Shown: positions 8,156 to 17,571, counted from the first letter of the stretch. The stretch is DNA of 38,888 nt from Taibaiella sp047605615 (GCA_047605615.1 JASGFI010000008.1:1-38888); one strand, 5' to 3'. A program made the numbers and translations. Notes: generated by a model not told the origin, from the sequence alone.

Positions 8156-10027
8156 ATGCCAGACAAAATTTACACAACCGACCAGGATGCGGCAGCGGCA
8201 CCCACCAAAGGGGAAGACGCACTCTTTAAACGCTACGCCCGAAAAGAAATAGGCGGCAACAGGCTATACGAACCCTACCAACGATATTTGGACCGGGTGG
8301 ACGGCGAACAAAATGGCGACACAAACGGAACGGAGGGGCAAACAGCCTATAGGGTAGGCAATGTAACCACCGGCCTTACCGCATACGCAGGTACCTGGGG
8401 CGATTGGGAAAAGCTGCATTTGCTGAAACGCACGGGTTTTGGCGGTACCGTGGCCAACATGACCGCAATGGCCAACATGACCGTGTCGGATGCGGTAGAT
8501 GCCATAACCACCATTACGGCCACGCCCAGCGCACCTTCTGCCGCACCGCTGAATTATTACCAAGACACCATTGCCGACCCCACCATATCGCTGGGCGATT
8601 CGTGGGCAGCCAATAACCTTTTGTACACCACCGCCTCTGCCTCTACCGACAACACCATTAACGGCTACAGGTTCAACAGCATGGTATATTGGCATTGGGG
8701 CTTGTGGCTTACCGGCAGCAGCAACATAAGGGAAAAAATGGTATTGTTCTGGTATCATTTCATACCGATAAATTACAGTGAAATAGCCACTTTGGTACGC
8801 AATTCGGCTACCCTGTGCAACGACTATTTTACCCTGTTGCGCGATAATGCTTTGGGCAATTTCAAGACCCTCATAAAGGCCATTGCCAAGGCCCCGGCAA
8901 TGTTGGTATATCTGGGCAATCATTACAGTACGGCAGCCGCGCCCAATGAAAATTTCGCAAGGGAATTGCTGGAACTATTTATGCTGGGCAAACTGCCCAC
9001 CCAAAATTATACCGAACTGGACGTACAGTCGGGTTCCAAGGTATTGTCCGGTTGGCGCGTTTCCGCCTTCAACAGTACCTACCCGTTTGTGGTCGATTTT
9101 GTATCGAGCTACCATAACCAAACCGACAAAACCTTTTCTTCTTATTTCAACAATACCGTAATCAGCAACGTTCCTGGTTCGGGCGGCAGCGCAGAGTTGG
9201 ATACCTATTTCGATATGCTTTTCCAATATCAGGGTACTACCATAGCCAGGTATATATGCCGCAGGCTCTACCGTTTCTTCGTGTATTACGACATAGACAG
9301 CAACGTGGAAACGAACGTGATAACCCCGCTGGCTGCGGCGTTGATCAACAACAATTGGGACATGCTGCCGGTAGTGCGTTTGTTGCTCAAGAGCGAACAT
9401 TTTTTCGACATGGCCAACAGGGGCGTAATGATAAAAAGCCCGTTCGACATGATAGCCGGCGTGCTGAATACGCTCAATGTGAGCACTGCCGTGGTTAGCA
9501 GCAGCACCACACCTGTTTTTTCCCAATATAAAATTTGGGAGAATTTCAACAGCCAAGCCAAAAGCAACATGGAACAGTCGTTCTGCCTGGTGCCCAATGT
9601 TTCGGGTTGGAAGGCGTATTACCAATCGCCGGAATTTTACCAAAACTGGATAAATGCCAATACCATACAAAAAAGGGCAGCATGGCTTACCAGCTTGGTG
9701 TCGGGCTATACCGTACAAAGCACTACCATAAAGATTGACGGGATTGCCTTCCTGCAACAGTTTGCCAACAGCGTGGTGGAATTGCCCGACAATGTGGTGG
9801 ATATTTTCGTGAAGTTTTTATTGCCCTTGGATTTGGCGGCAACCTTTAAGGCAGAAATGAAGGTACAGGCCTTGTTGACGGGGCAAGTCACGGATAGCTA
9901 TTGGACCACCGCTTGGAACAATTTTGCCAACAACCAATCCAATACCTCGTACCGCACCATCGTGAACAACAAAGTAAAAGCCCTGCTCACCATCATCCTT
10001 CAGCTTGCTGAATTTCAATTAACGTAA
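8156..10027 (+). CDS. DUF1800-family protein
   Basis: DUF1800 proteins of unknown activity are usually encoded next to DUF1501 proteins, as here. Family motifs are plain: LHLLKRTGFGGT near residue 86, FWYHFIPINY near 200, and ENFARELLELFMLGK near 264. The 623 residues are within the family range. No signal peptide or twin-arginine leader is seen at the ATG chosen, and there is no sorting tail at the end; the first 80 residues are polar and charged. The partner gene starts 12 bases after the stop. A -7 element is not clear upstream, but an inverted repeat (CAACATT/AATGTTG, 8105-8121) lies about 35 bases before the start. Export or partner-dependent localisation is therefore an open question. 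Confidence 0.85.
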   Translation: MPDKIYTTDQDAAAAPTKGEDALFKRYARKEIGGNRLYEPYQRYLDRVDGEQNGDTNGTEGQTAYRVGNVTTGLTAYAGTWGDWEKLHLLKRTGFGGTVANMTAMANMTVSDAVDAITTITATPSAPSAAPLNYYQDTIADPTISLGDSWAANNLLYTTASASTDNTINGYRFNSMVYWHWGLWLTGSSNIREKMVLFWYHFIPINYSEIATLVRNSATLCNDYFTLLRDNALGNFKTLIKAIAKAPAMLVYLGNHYSTAAAPNENFARELLELFMLGKLPTQNYTELDVQSGSKVLSGWRVSAFNSTYPFVVDFVSSYHNQTDKTFSSYFNNTVISNVPGSGGSAELDTYFDMLFQYQGTTIARYICRRLYRFFVYYDIDSNVETNVITPLAAALINNNWDMLPVVRLLLKSEHFFDMANRGVMIKSPFDMIAGVLNTLNVSTAVVSSSTTPVFSQYKIWENFNSQAKSNMEQSFCLVPNVSGWKAYYQSPEFYQNWINANTIQKRAAWLTSLVSGYTVQSTTIKIDGIAFLQQFANSVVELPDNVVDIFVKFLLPLDLAATFKAEMKVQALLTGQVTDSYWTTAWNNFANNQSNTSYRTIVNNKVKALLTIILQLAEFQLT

Positions 10028-10039
10028 AAACCTTAAAAC

Positions 10040-11887
10040 ATGGATCGTAGAAATTTCCTTAGAAATTCAGCATTGGCATCGGTGCCATTGTTGCTGAAGG
10101 GCATACCCGTATTTGCGGGCAGCGGTTTGAGCAACCCGTTCCTGAACGCGTTGGCCCGGCCTACCAATACTTGCGATAAAATATTGGTAATAATTCAATT
10201 AAATGGCGGGAATGACGGCCTGAACACGGTAATTCCCCTTGATAAATACACCCAGTTAAGTGCCGCACGCAGTAATTTGTTGGTACCTTCAAGCTCCGTA
10301 CTGACTTTGAACAGTGCCGGCACTACCGGTTTGCACCCCTCGATGACGGAAATCAAGTCGCTTTACGATGCAGGGAAGGTATGTATCGTGCAAGGCGTTT
10401 CTTATCCCAATCCCAACTTCAGCCACTTCCAGGCGCAAGATATATGGTTCACGGGTTCCAACCCCTCAACCTTGGAAACCGGTTGGCTGGGCCGCGATTT
10501 GGATATAGCTTTCCCCAATTACCCTACCAACTATCCCAACACTACCGACCCCGACCCTCCTGCCATCCAAATAGGGGGCGCTACGGCCACATCGTTACAG
10601 GGAGCGAACACGAACATGGGTTACAATGCCCCAAACCCCGCATCTCTGCTGAACGTGGTTAACGGTACCACGGGTACTTTGCCCACAAGCGACTATGGTA
10701 CGGAACTGGGCTTCCTGCGCCTGATGAAAGACCAAAGCAATGCTTATGCCGGGAGGATTACCTCGGCCTACAACGCCCAAGCCACCCAGTCCACCCAATA
10801 CCCAACCAGCGGTGCCAATGCGTTGGCCGACCAACTGAAAATAGTGGCAAGGCTGATAGGCGGGGGCCTGGAAACGCCCGTATATATCGTCAACCACTCC
10901 GATAGTTTTGATACGCACGTAAGCCAAGTAGTGTCCGGCAGTACCGCTACGGGTACACATGCCAATGCGCTGGCCAAATTGTCGGCTGCCGTATCTGCTT
11001 TTCAAGACGACATTACTTTGATGGGCAAAGCCAACTATGTTACGGGCATGACCTTCAGCGAATTTGGCCGCAGGGTCATAAGCAATACCAGTATCGGTAC
11101 CGACCATGGTACCGCCGCGCCGGTATTCTTTTTTGGCGCGGGCGTGAATGGCGGCATCATAGGCAGCAATGCCGATTTGCCCGCTGCGCCTACTTCCAGC
11201 ACCCAAGTGCCTACTCAATACGATTTTAGGCAACTTTACGCAAGCGTGATGCAGGATTGGTTGTGCCTTTCGGCTACGGAGTCGGATAGCGTATTGAATG
11301 GCAGCTATAGTACCTTGGCCATTTTCAACCAGTCCAACCCCTTGCCCTTGGGCACCATTGCACTGGCCGGAGTTTGGGACCGCACCACCACCACCCTGAA
11401 TTTTACCGTACAGAGCAACGCCATGTACGATGCCTTTTTTGTGGAAAGGTTGGTGGACGGCATGGATTACGAAGAGGTGAGCAAGGTGCGGCAACTGTCA
11501 GATGACGCTACGGATAGCTATAAAAAGGTATTCGACACGCCCAACGTTTCCCTGATATATTACAGGATAAAGGGCATTACCAAACAACAAAAAGTGCAAT
11601 ACTCCAACGTGTTGCGGCTGGAATTTGAAAACGCCGTACAGCACGTAAGCGTGTATCCCAACCCCGTGCGCAATTACAAGTTCACCATTGAATTTCACGA
11701 TGATGTAAAAAGCAACGTGGAAGTGGCCATTTATGGTTCGGGCGGCCAGAAATTATTTTACAACCAATATAACCCTACCAGAAAAATAAATGTACAGCTG
11801 CCCGACATGTTTGCCAAAAGCACCCTGTACGTTTTGCGCATTAAATACGACAACATAGAAACGAATGAGAAATTGGTTTTTGAATAG
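10040..11887 (+). CDS. DUF1501-family secreted protein with type IX sorting tail
   Basis: DUF1501 proteins belong to the alkaline-phosphatase/sulfatase-like superfamily, but their reaction is unknown. The N-terminus MDRRNFLRNSALASVPLLL is a twin-arginine-style signal. Family motifs follow: IIQLNGGNDGLNTVIPLDKY at about 49-68, LHPSM near 98, and GTDHGTAAPVFFFG near 354. The last 80 or so residues form a type IX secretion C-terminal domain that begins at VYPNPVRNYKFTIEF and has regular beta strands, so the protein should be exported and then anchored or released at the surface. It starts 12 bases after the DUF1800 gene, and the two are surely co-transcribed. A long hairpin follows the stop. Confidence 0.9.
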   Translation: MDRRNFLRNSALASVPLLLKGIPVFAGSGLSNPFLNALARPTNTCDKILVIIQLNGGNDGLNTVIPLDKYTQLSAARSNLLVPSSSVLTLNSAGTTGLHPSMTEIKSLYDAGKVCIVQGVSYPNPNFSHFQAQDIWFTGSNPSTLETGWLGRDLDIAFPNYPTNYPNTTDPDPPAIQIGGATATSLQGANTNMGYNAPNPASLLNVVNGTTGTLPTSDYGTELGFLRLMKDQSNAYAGRITSAYNAQATQSTQYPTSGANALADQLKIVARLIGGGLETPVYIVNHSDSFDTHVSQVVSGSTATGTHANALAKLSAAVSAFQDDITLMGKANYVTGMTFSEFGRRVISNTSIGTDHGTAAPVFFFGAGVNGGIIGSNADLPAAPTSSTQVPTQYDFRQLYASVMQDWLCLSATESDSVLNGSYSTLAIFNQSNPLPLGTIALAGVWDRTTTTLNFTVQSNAMYDAFFVERLVDGMDYEEVSKVRQLSDDATDSYKKVFDTPNVSLIYYRIKGITKQQKVQYSNVLRLEFENAVQHVSVYPNPVRNYKFTIEFHDDVKSNVEVAIYGSGGQKLFYNQYNPTRKINVQLPDMFAKSTLYVLRIKYDNIETNEKLVFE

Positions 11888-11926
11888 CGGAACCCGGCCC
11901 GGCCAATAAAATAGGGAATGGCAGTA

Positions 11927-11969
11927 AACCCGATGCGGCCCGCACATTTTGTGCGGGCCGCATCGGGTT
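11927..11969. terminator. Strong GC-rich hairpin between convergent genes
   Basis: A perfect 20-base-pair stem closes a three-base loop (AACCCGATGCGGCCCGCACA, loop TTT). It lies between the DUF1501 stop and the convergent desaturase stop and could act on both strands. It lacks a T tract, so it may instead be an mRNA-protecting 3' hairpin or a repeated element. Confidence 0.6.
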
Positions 11970-11999
11970 ACGTTGATAAAAAGTTGGTTTCCCGGCAAA

Positions 12000-13079
12000 T
12001 CATGCTTTGCCCATTTCCTTCAAAAAGCGCACATGCGCCGCTACCGCGCTGCCCATGCTTGGGTATTCTATATATTGCAATTGGTATTCTTGGCATACGG
12101 ACTTCACTATCTTGCTGATGGCGGGATAGTGTACGTGCGATATTTTGGGAAACAAATGATGCTCTATCTGAAAGTTCAGGCCACCCACGAACCAATTCAA
12201 CACCTTGTCCTTGGTGCCGAAGTTGGCGGTAGTCTTTATTTGGTGCGCGGCAAATTCGTCGGGTAGTTTATTGCTGTCGGCATCGGCCATGGGGAAATGG
12301 GCATCTTCCACGGTATGCGCCAATTGGAACACGATGCTCAATATGAAACCGCCCACGAGGCTAAGCGTCATGAACCCCACGAGCCAATGCAGCCAGCCCA
12401 CTACCGCTATGGGTATGACAACGAACACGGCAAGGTGCCACACCTTTACCGCCCAAAAGCGTACGTGGTCCGAAAGGCTCATTTTCTTCAGGGGGAACTC
12501 GCCTATCTTGCCCGAAAAATACTTGTTGTAATCGCTGTAATACACCCAAAAGACGTACATCCACATATACAGCAACACGAAATAGACATGCTGGAACCGG
12601 TGGAATTTATAGTGCTTTTGCGTAGGAGCCATGCGCATCAGCGCGCCTATTTCTATGTCGTCGTCCACGCCGTCCACATTGGTATAGGTATGGTGAATCA
12701 TGTTGTGCTTCATGTTCCACATGAACTGGCTGGCGCCCAACATGCTGCTGCTCCACGAGGCAATTTTGTTCATCACCTTGCTTTGGCTGAAGCTGCCGTG
12801 GCCGCCGTCGTGCATTACGTTGAAACCAATGGAAGCCACCACGCAGCCCAACAGCGCGCACTCGGTAATGGCAAAATACCAAGCGGGTTGGAAGACGAGC
12901 AAATGCAGGTAAATACCTATGAAGGCTACCAACAACACCACGGCTTTGTGCCAAAGGGCCATGTTGCCGGTCTGTTTGATGTTGTTTTCTTCAAAATAGC
13001 GTTGTACGCGGCTCTTCAGCTCATTGTGCAGGGAATTTTTTACCGCAGGAAATTTCGGTACAGTATGGGTACTATTCAT
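12000..13079 (-). CDS. Membrane fatty-acid (acyl) desaturase
   Basis: The enzyme introduces a double bond into a fatty acyl chain using a di-iron centre held by three histidine boxes. These are HDGGH at about residues 90-94, HNMIHH at about 125-130, and QIEHH near 315. The glutamine in the third box is typical of front-end (delta-5/delta-6-like) and linoleoyl-CoA-like desaturases. No cytochrome b5 domain is present, as is usual in bacterial forms, so electrons must come from separate carriers. About four membrane helices are visible. I start at the ATG at 13079 (359 residues); 14 extra residues of the longer frame have low-complexity character. It is convergent with the DUF1501 gene, and both may share the hairpin at 11927-11969. 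Confidence 0.92.
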   Translation of the reverse strand: MNSTHTVPKFPAVKNSLHNELKSRVQRYFEENNIKQTGNMALWHKAVVLLVAFIGIYLHLLVFQPAWYFAITECALLGCVVASIGFNVMHDGGHGSFSQSKVMNKIASWSSSMLGASQFMWNMKHNMIHHTYTNVDGVDDDIEIGALMRMAPTQKHYKFHRFQHVYFVLLYMWMYVFWVYYSDYNKYFSGKIGEFPLKKMSLSDHVRFWAVKVWHLAVFVVIPIAVVGWLHWLVGFMTLSLVGGFILSIVFQLAHTVEDAHFPMADADSNKLPDEFAAHQIKTTANFGTKDKVLNWFVGGLNFQIEHHLFPKISHVHYPAISKIVKSVCQEYQLQYIEYPSMGSAVAAHVRFLKEMGKA

Positions 13080-13505
13080 TTTGGTACTTATGCACGGGAA
13101 TAATGAAAGTGTGCCCCGCAAAGGTCGGCATTATTTCGTTAATGACCTTGATTATTTTGGCAATATTAGCATTTTATCCTTGTGGCGGATAGCTGCATAT
13201 CTTGGGAAAACATGGTTTGCAAAGAAAGACAATCGCAACGCCTTCTCCCACGGCAATACCCTGCTTCTTGCGCACACCTGCGCCGAAGGTGTTTCCGGTA
13301 TTTGGAACAAAAAGATTTCGGACAGGCTCTTGGCCATTTTCTATCTTCGGGCAAATAAGCATAAAACCACTTGGTTATGCACGACGAATCGGTTGGGAGA
13401 ATGGGGTTCATGCTTGAACGCGGGCACGGAAGCATAATTTTTTCCCGAAAAACAACTTGCACCTGCAAGAATAACAGTATTTTGCACCCCAAGCAACATA
13501 CGTTT
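13080..13505. other. Intergenic region between divergent desaturase and hydrolase genes
   Basis: I see no credible gene here. Overlapping open frames exist but show no family likeness or natural amino-acid make-up. A small inverted repeat (CTTGC, loop ACCT, GCAAG) lies near 13456-13469. No clear TAnnTTTG element faces either gene; a near match, CAAAGGTC on the plus strand around 13119-13126, could be a degenerate -7 element for the desaturase. Confidence 0.5.
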
Positions 13506-14264
13506 ATGGAATTAGAAATTAAATCGATAGGCAAGTACAAATATGTGGAAGATGGCGAAGGGGAACCGCTGATACTGCTACACGGATTGTTTGGCGCACT
13601 CAGCAATTTCAAGGATTTGTTCGAGCATTTCAGGGCGAAATACAAGGTCATAATACCCATGCTGCCCTTGTTCGAACTGGGTTTGGACACAGGCGTGGGG
13701 TCGCTGGCCAAATACGTGCAGAAGTTCATAGAACTGCGCGAATTTGAAAAAGTACACCTGCTGGGCAATTCGCTTGGCGGTCACGTGGGGCTTATCTATA
13801 CGCTTGCCAACCAGGCAAAAGTGAAGACCCTTACGCTCACCGGAAGCTCGGGCTTGTTTGAAAACGGCATGGGCGAAACCTATCCCAAGCGCGGCGATTA
13901 CGAATTTATCAAGAAGAAAACCGAGCTTACTTTCTACGACCCCAACACCGCCACCAAGGAATTGGTGGACGAGGTGTACGCTATCGTAAACAACAGGTTG
14001 AAGGCCATAAAAATAATAGCCCTCGCCAAATCGGCCATACGCAACAACCTAAGCGACGAGCTGCGGGGCATAACCATTCCCACCTGTTTGATTTGGGGCA
14101 AAAACGATACCATAACGCCCCCAATGGTGGCAGAGGAATTCAAGAAGTTGTTGCCCAACAGCGAACTGCACTGGGTGGACAAATGCGGCCACGCCCCCAT
14201 GATGGAAGTACCCTCGGAGTTCAACGCCATATTGGAAGACTTCTTGAAGCGTCATAGCAATTGA
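13506..14264 (+). CDS. Alpha/beta-hydrolase fold protein
   Basis: This is a 252-residue single-domain hydrolase. The oxyanion-side motif is LLHGLFG near residue 24. The nucleophile elbow is GNSLGG with Ser89. The acid is probably Asp201 in WGKNDTITP and the base is His229 in CGHAPMMEVP, so the triad is complete. The MenH/HsaD-like group shows this pattern, but the substrate cannot be read from sequence. The ATG at 13506 follows a purine-poor leader and is the first Met before the conserved fold; an upstream extension in the same frame to 13371 looks non-coding. No operon partner is obvious, since the CBS-domain gene starts 134 bases later. Confidence 0.88.
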   Translation: MELEIKSIGKYKYVEDGEGEPLILLHGLFGALSNFKDLFEHFRAKYKVIIPMLPLFELGLDTGVGSLAKYVQKFIELREFEKVHLLGNSLGGHVGLIYTLANQAKVKTLTLTGSSGLFENGMGETYPKRGDYEFIKKKTELTFYDPNTATKELVDEVYAIVNNRLKAIKIIALAKSAIRNNLSDELRGITIPTCLIWGKNDTITPPMVAEEFKKLLPNSELHWVDKCGHAPMMEVPSEFNAILEDFLKRHSN

Positions 14265-14283
14265 CAAATATTAATAATTATCG

Positions 14284-14303
14284 GTCAATATACCGTTATT
14301 GAC
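14284..14303. repeat. Short inverted repeat between the hydrolase and CBS genes
   Basis: GTCAATA and TATTGAC are paired arms around a six-base centre. No T tract follows, so this is more likely an operator-like site or chance than a terminator. Confidence 0.25.
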
Positions 14304-14398
14304 AATGGTTATGGTACGGTAACCCTTGCGTGGAACGTTTTTTGACGTAGGTTTATAAAGGTAGTTGCGTGTGGGCCAATTAAAAAACAACCAAGAAT

Positions 14399-15067
14399 AT
14401 GTTTGTACATCAGTTAGTTTCCTCCGATATTCCTTCGCTGCGTATGCAGGATACGGGCGACATGGCCATGCAGCTGATGCAGGAACATCACATAGCACAT
14501 TTGCCCATAGTAGATGGCAGCGAATACAAAGCCTTGATTAAGGAAGACGACCTGCTCAATTGGCACCACCCGGACAGGGAATTGGCGGAATCGCCGTTTG
14601 TAGCATTGGCTTACAAGCCGGCGGTGTATGCCAACCAACACCCTTACGAGGCCATGCGCCGCGCCATGGACCAAAACATAAGCGTGGTGCCGGTGATAGA
14701 CGACCAGGGAAATTACCAAGGCTTGGTGACCCGAAATGTGATGCTGGAATTTTTGAGTAAAAATTCGGGTTTGGACAAGTCGGGAGGCATCATCACGCTC
14801 GAATTGAGACCATTGGATTACAGCCTTTCGGAGATAGCCCGCATTTGCGAAAACAACGATGTCATATTGCTCAATGTCCAGATATTTACCCATGCCGACA
14901 AAGAAGCGATGGAGGTGGTGCTGAAAACCAATACCCGCGAATTGCAAGCCTTGTTGGCTTCTTTTGAGCGATACGAATATACCGTGAAAGACGTGTTTGG
15001 CGATTTGCCCGCCAGCGAAAGCATGATAGACCGCTACCAATCGCTGATGCACTTCATCAATATGTAA
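14399..15067 (+). CDS. CBS-pair protein with C-terminal ACT-like region
   Basis: The first 125 residues hold two CBS motifs (HHIAHLPIVDGSEYKALIKE near 30-49; ISVVPVIDDQGNYQGLVTR near 94-112). CBS pairs bind adenosine nucleotides and act as energy sensors. The last 85 residues (GGIITLELRPLDYSLSEIA onward) resemble an ACT-type regulatory fold of alternating strands and helices, so the protein may be a free-standing sensor. The 222 residues and this layout match soluble CBS proteins widespread in Bacteroidota. No clear partner enzyme is next to it. The start is the ATG at 14399; a longer frame is not available on this strand. Confidence 0.82.
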   Translation: MFVHQLVSSDIPSLRMQDTGDMAMQLMQEHHIAHLPIVDGSEYKALIKEDDLLNWHHPDRELAESPFVALAYKPAVYANQHPYEAMRRAMDQNISVVPVIDDQGNYQGLVTRNVMLEFLSKNSGLDKSGGIITLELRPLDYSLSEIARICENNDVILLNVQIFTHADKEAMEVVLKTNTRELQALLASFERYEYTVKDVFGDLPASESMIDRYQSLMHFINM

Positions 15068-15108
15068 AAATAGTGTTGGGGTATTGCGCTCCGATATGTT
15101 TGTCGATG

Positions 15109-15139
15109 AAGCCGCAAAAAGCATTGGCACGGCTTTTTT
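15109..15139 (+). terminator. Possible intrinsic terminator after the CBS-domain gene
   Basis: AAGCCG at 15109-15114 pairs with CGGCTT at 15130-15135 around a 15-base loop, with six Ts following CGGC. The short stem and large loop make it weak. A competing stem (ATTGGCA/TGCCAAT, 15123-15147) overlaps the end of the opposite gene. Confidence 0.4.
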
Positions 15140-16058
15140 ATGCCAATTTTTCCCTCATTTTCCATACCAAAGAATTTACCTGTTGCCAAGCCTTGTACTC
15201 AATGCGCCGGCTGCCGAATTTGCCAAAGAAATCGGCGATGTTGGGAATGGAGCTGCCCTCGAAGTCGAAGATGCCGCAGCCCGTTTTTTTTGCAGCCGTA
15301 ATGGCCTGCCACAATAGGGCGGTAGTAGCGGCACTGTGCTTGACAGCAGGATTGTTGGCACCCAATATCGAGTAGGCCGCAAGCCTGTCGTACAGGCACA
15401 AAGAAACCGCCACGGGCATGCCTTTCGGGTCGGCATAGGTGTTGGAAATGGCGGCGTTGTACTTGCAAACCTGGGTTACGTACCGCTTTATCAATTGTCT
15501 GGGTTGGCGCAGTTTGTCGCCTCGGGCTTCGTAGGTAGCCTTTATCCAATCGTAATATAAATCGGTGTCGAATGTATTTGGGTATAACACCAATTCCTTG
15601 GCGGCTTTATTAATGTTTTTCCGGCGCATATAATGCAGGTTTTGCCATAGCACGTCTTCCTCTTGGTTCAAGTCCAATACATGTGTTACCCGGTCAATAT
15701 GCCTAAAACGCTCCTGTTGCAATACGCCACAATCCATGCTGTAATGCGGTTGCAGGTACACCATGCCCATTTTGGGAATAGAACTTATCAATTCCCGGTC
15801 GAGCAATTGCTTGTTGGGGCATTGGTCGTTTTTGGGTAAAAAATAAGGCCCGTAATAAGGCGTATATGCCGGTGGCCGGCTAATGGAAATACCCGCTTTT
15901 TTTTCTTTGAAAAAGGGAAAAACAAGCCAATGGTAATCATCTTCGTGCAGCCACACATCCCAACGCAACCCAAAAATATCCAGGTACCAAGGTTGGTAGA
16001 AAACAGGAAGTTGGCGCAACAATGTGGCATTGTCGCAATACTGTTGCTTATTGGTCAT
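15138..16058 (-). CDS. FemAB/GNAT-like acyltransferase (acetyltransf_6 type)
   Basis: The 306-residue protein resembles the BioF2/FemAB-like branch of the GNAT superfamily often found in surface-polysaccharide or lipid loci. Signals are NLHYMRRKNINKAAKE in the first half, the strand AAYSILGANNPAVKHSAATT that precedes the acyl-CoA-binding region, and FDFEGSSIPNIADFFGKFG near the end, a very typical ending for this family in Bacteroidota. Aromatic residues are frequent in the first 110 residues. I use the ATG at 16058; the frame also allows a TTG two codons earlier. It probably transfers an amino-acyl or acyl group, but the substrate is unknown. It is convergent with the CBS gene. Confidence 0.78.
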   Translation of the reverse strand: MTNKQQYCDNATLLRQLPVFYQPWYLDIFGLRWDVWLHEDDYHWLVFPFFKEKKAGISISRPPAYTPYYGPYFLPKNDQCPNKQLLDRELISSIPKMGMVYLQPHYSMDCGVLQQERFRHIDRVTHVLDLNQEEDVLWQNLHYMRRKNINKAAKELVLYPNTFDTDLYYDWIKATYEARGDKLRQPRQLIKRYVTQVCKYNAAISNTYADPKGMPVAVSLCLYDRLAAYSILGANNPAVKHSAATTALLWQAITAAKKTGCGIFDFEGSSIPNIADFFGKFGSRRIEYKAWQQVNSLVWKMREKLA

Positions 16059-16213
16059 GTACAATGATAGAAAGGCGTAAAAGCCCCGGACATTCTTAAA
16101 AATTACTGTGCCGCAAAGAAACGAATTTTTGCAGCGGTAATTTTAGTGGGGTAGTTTTTATTTGCAGCATTGCGATTGTCCCCAAAACAACAGGCAAAAT
16201 GTCCGCAAAAATG

Positions 16214-16239
16214 AAAATCCTCCAAGAATGGAGGATTTT
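16214..16239 (-). terminator. Intrinsic terminator after the DEAD-box helicase
   Basis: AAAATCCTCC and GGAGGATTTT pair perfectly around AAGAAT. Read on the minus strand, a T-rich run follows the stem. It lies about 95 bases after the helicase stop; the bases between hold no gene. Confidence 0.8.
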
Positions 16240-16332
16240 TTCTTTAAACCAATAAACCGCACTATGAAAAGATATTATTGGTCAAGCAAATACCGTGCCA
16301 AAAAATCTCAAACTTGCCTTTCGGCTCAATTT

Positions 16333-17571
16333 TTATTTCTTTTTCTTGGTTTTCCTGCCTGCTTTTTCTTTTTCGGCTTCTTCTATCAACAGTTTCCAGT
16401 TGTCGTTTGGGGTGTCTTCCGTAAAGGAAATGGTTTCGGTATAGTCGGTCTTGTTTATTTTCATTTCCACTACCGGTTTGCCTATCCACGCTTCTATGGC
16501 TTCCAGTTGCGGTTTTTCTTCTTCGCTGCAAAAAGACACCGCTTGTCCTTTCTGCACGCCGCGGCCGGTACGCCCCACGCGGTGTACATAGTTTTCGGGT
16601 ACGTCGGGCAGGTCGTAATTCACCACGTAATCCACGCCGGGTATATCTATGCCTCGGGCACTTACATCGGTGGCTATCAATATTTTCACCGCGCCCGATT
16701 TGAATTGCTGCATCACCTCAAGGCGGTCTTCCTGGTCTTTGTCGCCGTGCATGGTAATGGAAGCAATGCCCACCCGCAACATGGCTTTATGCACCCTTTC
16801 GGCGCGCACCTTGGTACGCACGAACACCAGTATCTTGCTATCGGGCAATTCCTTGGCCAGTCTTTCCAAGAAAAACCTTTTGTCGTCCATGGCAATGAAC
16901 GCCACCGCATGTCGCACGTTTTTGTTCACCGGGTCCTTGGGCGAAATTTGTATGCGTATGGGGTTGTTCACCACGGAATAGGCGAGGTTTTTGATGGACG
17001 CATCCAAGGTGGCGGAGAAAAACAGGGTTTGGTGGTTTTTGGGCAGAAACCTCAATACATCCTGTATGTCTTTCAGGAAACCTTTGGCCAGCATGTGGTC
17101 GGCCTCGTCCAATACCAGGATTTTTACCCGGCCCAGGTCTATGTGGCCTTGCGCCTGTAGGTCAAACATGCGGCCGGGCGTGGCCACCAGCACGTCTATT
17201 CCTTTTTCCAGCCTGCCTATTTGTTTGTCTTGTTCCACCCCGCCGTAAAGCCCCAATATTTGCAGGCGCGTATATTTCCCTATCTGCACAAAAGCATCGG
17301 CTATCTGCGCCGCCAGTTCGCGGGTGGGCACCATTACCAAGCATTTCACTTCCTTTCTCTTCTTGATGTCGTAATGCTGCTGCAATATGTTCAATACGGG
17401 AATGGCAAAGGCGGCGGTTTTTCCAGTTCCGGTTTGGGCAATGGCCAATACGTCGTCGCCTTTGAGTATAGACGGAATGGCCTTGAACTGTATGTCCGTA
17501 GGTTTCTTGAAATCGAGTTCCTCCAGGCTGCGCTTTATTTCGGGGGCAAGGTTGTATTGCGAAAATTTCAT
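16333..17571 (-). CDS. DEAD-box ATP-dependent RNA helicase
   Basis: The protein unwinds RNA duplexes using ATP and probably acts in ribosome assembly or RNA decay. All motifs are present in order: Q motif (FKKPTDIQFKAIPSIL), motif I AQTGTGKTAA, Ia PTRELA, Ib TPGR, II DEAD, III SAT, V TDVSARGID and VI HRVGRTGR. The C-terminal tail is short and very basic (KAGRKTKKKK), which suggests RNA binding, and lacks the RbpA-type domain of DbpA. The ATG at 17571 begins MKFSQYNL, the usual start; upstream codons of the frame look spurious. A TACCTTTG -7 element lies 22 bases before it. Length is 412 residues, as expected for RhlE-like helicases. Confidence 0.95.
   Translation of the reverse strand: MKFSQYNLAPEIKRSLEELDFKKPTDIQFKAIPSILKGDDVLAIAQTGTGKTAAFAIPVLNILQQHYDIKKRKEVKCLVMVPTRELAAQIADAFVQIGKYTRLQILGLYGGVEQDKQIGRLEKGIDVLVATPGRMFDLQAQGHIDLGRVKILVLDEADHMLAKGFLKDIQDVLRFLPKNHQTLFFSATLDASIKNLAYSVVNNPIRIQISPKDPVNKNVRHAVAFIAMDDKRFFLERLAKELPDSKILVFVRTKVRAERVHKAMLRVGIASITMHGDKDQEDRLEVMQQFKSGAVKILIATDVSARGIDIPGVDYVVNYDLPDVPENYVHRVGRTGRGVQKGQAVSFCSEEEKPQLEAIEAWIGKPVVEMKINKTDYTETISFTEDTPNDNWKLLIEEAEKEKAGRKTKKKK

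Noticed and set aside
13024..13437. 137-codon plus-strand open frame between the desaturase and hydrolase genes
   Set aside because: It overlaps the desaturase start on the other strand, has an unnatural composition and no family likeness.
16162..17160. 332-codon plus-strand open frame
   Set aside because: It mirrors the DEAD-box helicase on the other strand and is Phe/His/Tyr-rich, typical of a shadow frame.
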